Positions 13,655 through 13,683 of a DNA stretch of 13,683 nucleotides are shown piece after piece; the first letter of the stretch is position 1, and each line of letters begins with the position of its first letter. A model generated the notes under the pieces. The model saw nothing but the letters and a program-made list of their open reading frames with translations, was not told the origin of the DNA and did no database searches. The stretch is from JBKJUK01 sp046590705. Its GTDB lineage: Bacteria > Acidobacteriota > Thermoanaerobaculia > Gp7-AA8. The position numbers and the translations under genes were made by a program. The stretch lies in contig JBKJUK010000376.1 in NCBI GenBank assembly GCA_046590705.1, positions 1-13,683 on the forward strand, in the 5' to 3' direction.

Positions 13655-13683
13655 TGTTCGGGTTTCCGAGGCGAAGAATGCCG

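Overview
The window looks like a chromosomal stretch from a GC-rich, Gram-negative-type bacterium. Lipoprotein signal peptides, sigma70-like promoters, UUCG and GNRA terminator loops and strong Shine-Dalgarno sites all fit. The rplM-rpsI-rpsB-tsf order, a PTPS-like protein with Glu in place of the catalytic Cys, a DUF1802 gene and a SigR/RsrA-like pair together suggest Acidobacteriota or a neighbouring phylum. This placement is an inference from gene content only; no rRNA or phylogenetic marker was compared.

Region 1 (1-900) has no convincing gene. It holds a direct repeat of about 235 bp (1-235 and 514-745, near-identical) with a third, inverted and shorter copy of its core between them (350-452). 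Region 2 (850-3960, minus strand) is a translation block: a promoter, then rplM (L13), rpsI (S9), a strong internal terminator/attenuator, a structured rpsB leader, rpsB (S2), a hairpin, tsf (EF-Ts) and a final terminator. Region 3 (3961-4280) is a gene-free, nested inverted repeat of CCCTCTCCCC type.

Region 4 (4286-6500, plus strand) is a tightly coupled trio with overlapping stop/start codons: a UbiE/MenG quinone methyltransferase, FolD (one-carbon/folate) and CoaE (last step of CoA synthesis). It is followed by a possible Cys-rich small ORF (6522-6740). Region 5 (6739-7627, minus) holds two tandem paralogous lipoproteins with Thr/Ser/Asp/Met repeat bodies. Each has its own terminator, and the second has its own extended -10 promoter.

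Region 6 (7812-8657, plus) is an alpha/beta hydrolase. Region 7 (8741-10705, minus) is a stress-type operon: a SigR-like ECF sigma factor with an unusual acidic C-terminal tail, an RsrA-like zinc anti-sigma factor and a HAM1/ITPA-type nucleotide pyrophosphatase, followed by a 57-residue small protein. Region 8 (11106-12808, minus) contains a one-helix membrane protein, a 178-bp nested inverted repeat, a DUF1802 protein and the PTPS/QueD-like enzyme. Divergent from the last is a zinc-ribbon protein with a long Arg/Pro/Gly-rich disordered body (12932-13654).

Most genes are ordinary housekeeping. The items most worth checking are the tailed sigma factor with its redox-type anti-sigma and NTP-sanitising enzyme, the Cys-less PTPS, the paired repeat lipoproteins and the three unrelated palindromic repeat elements.
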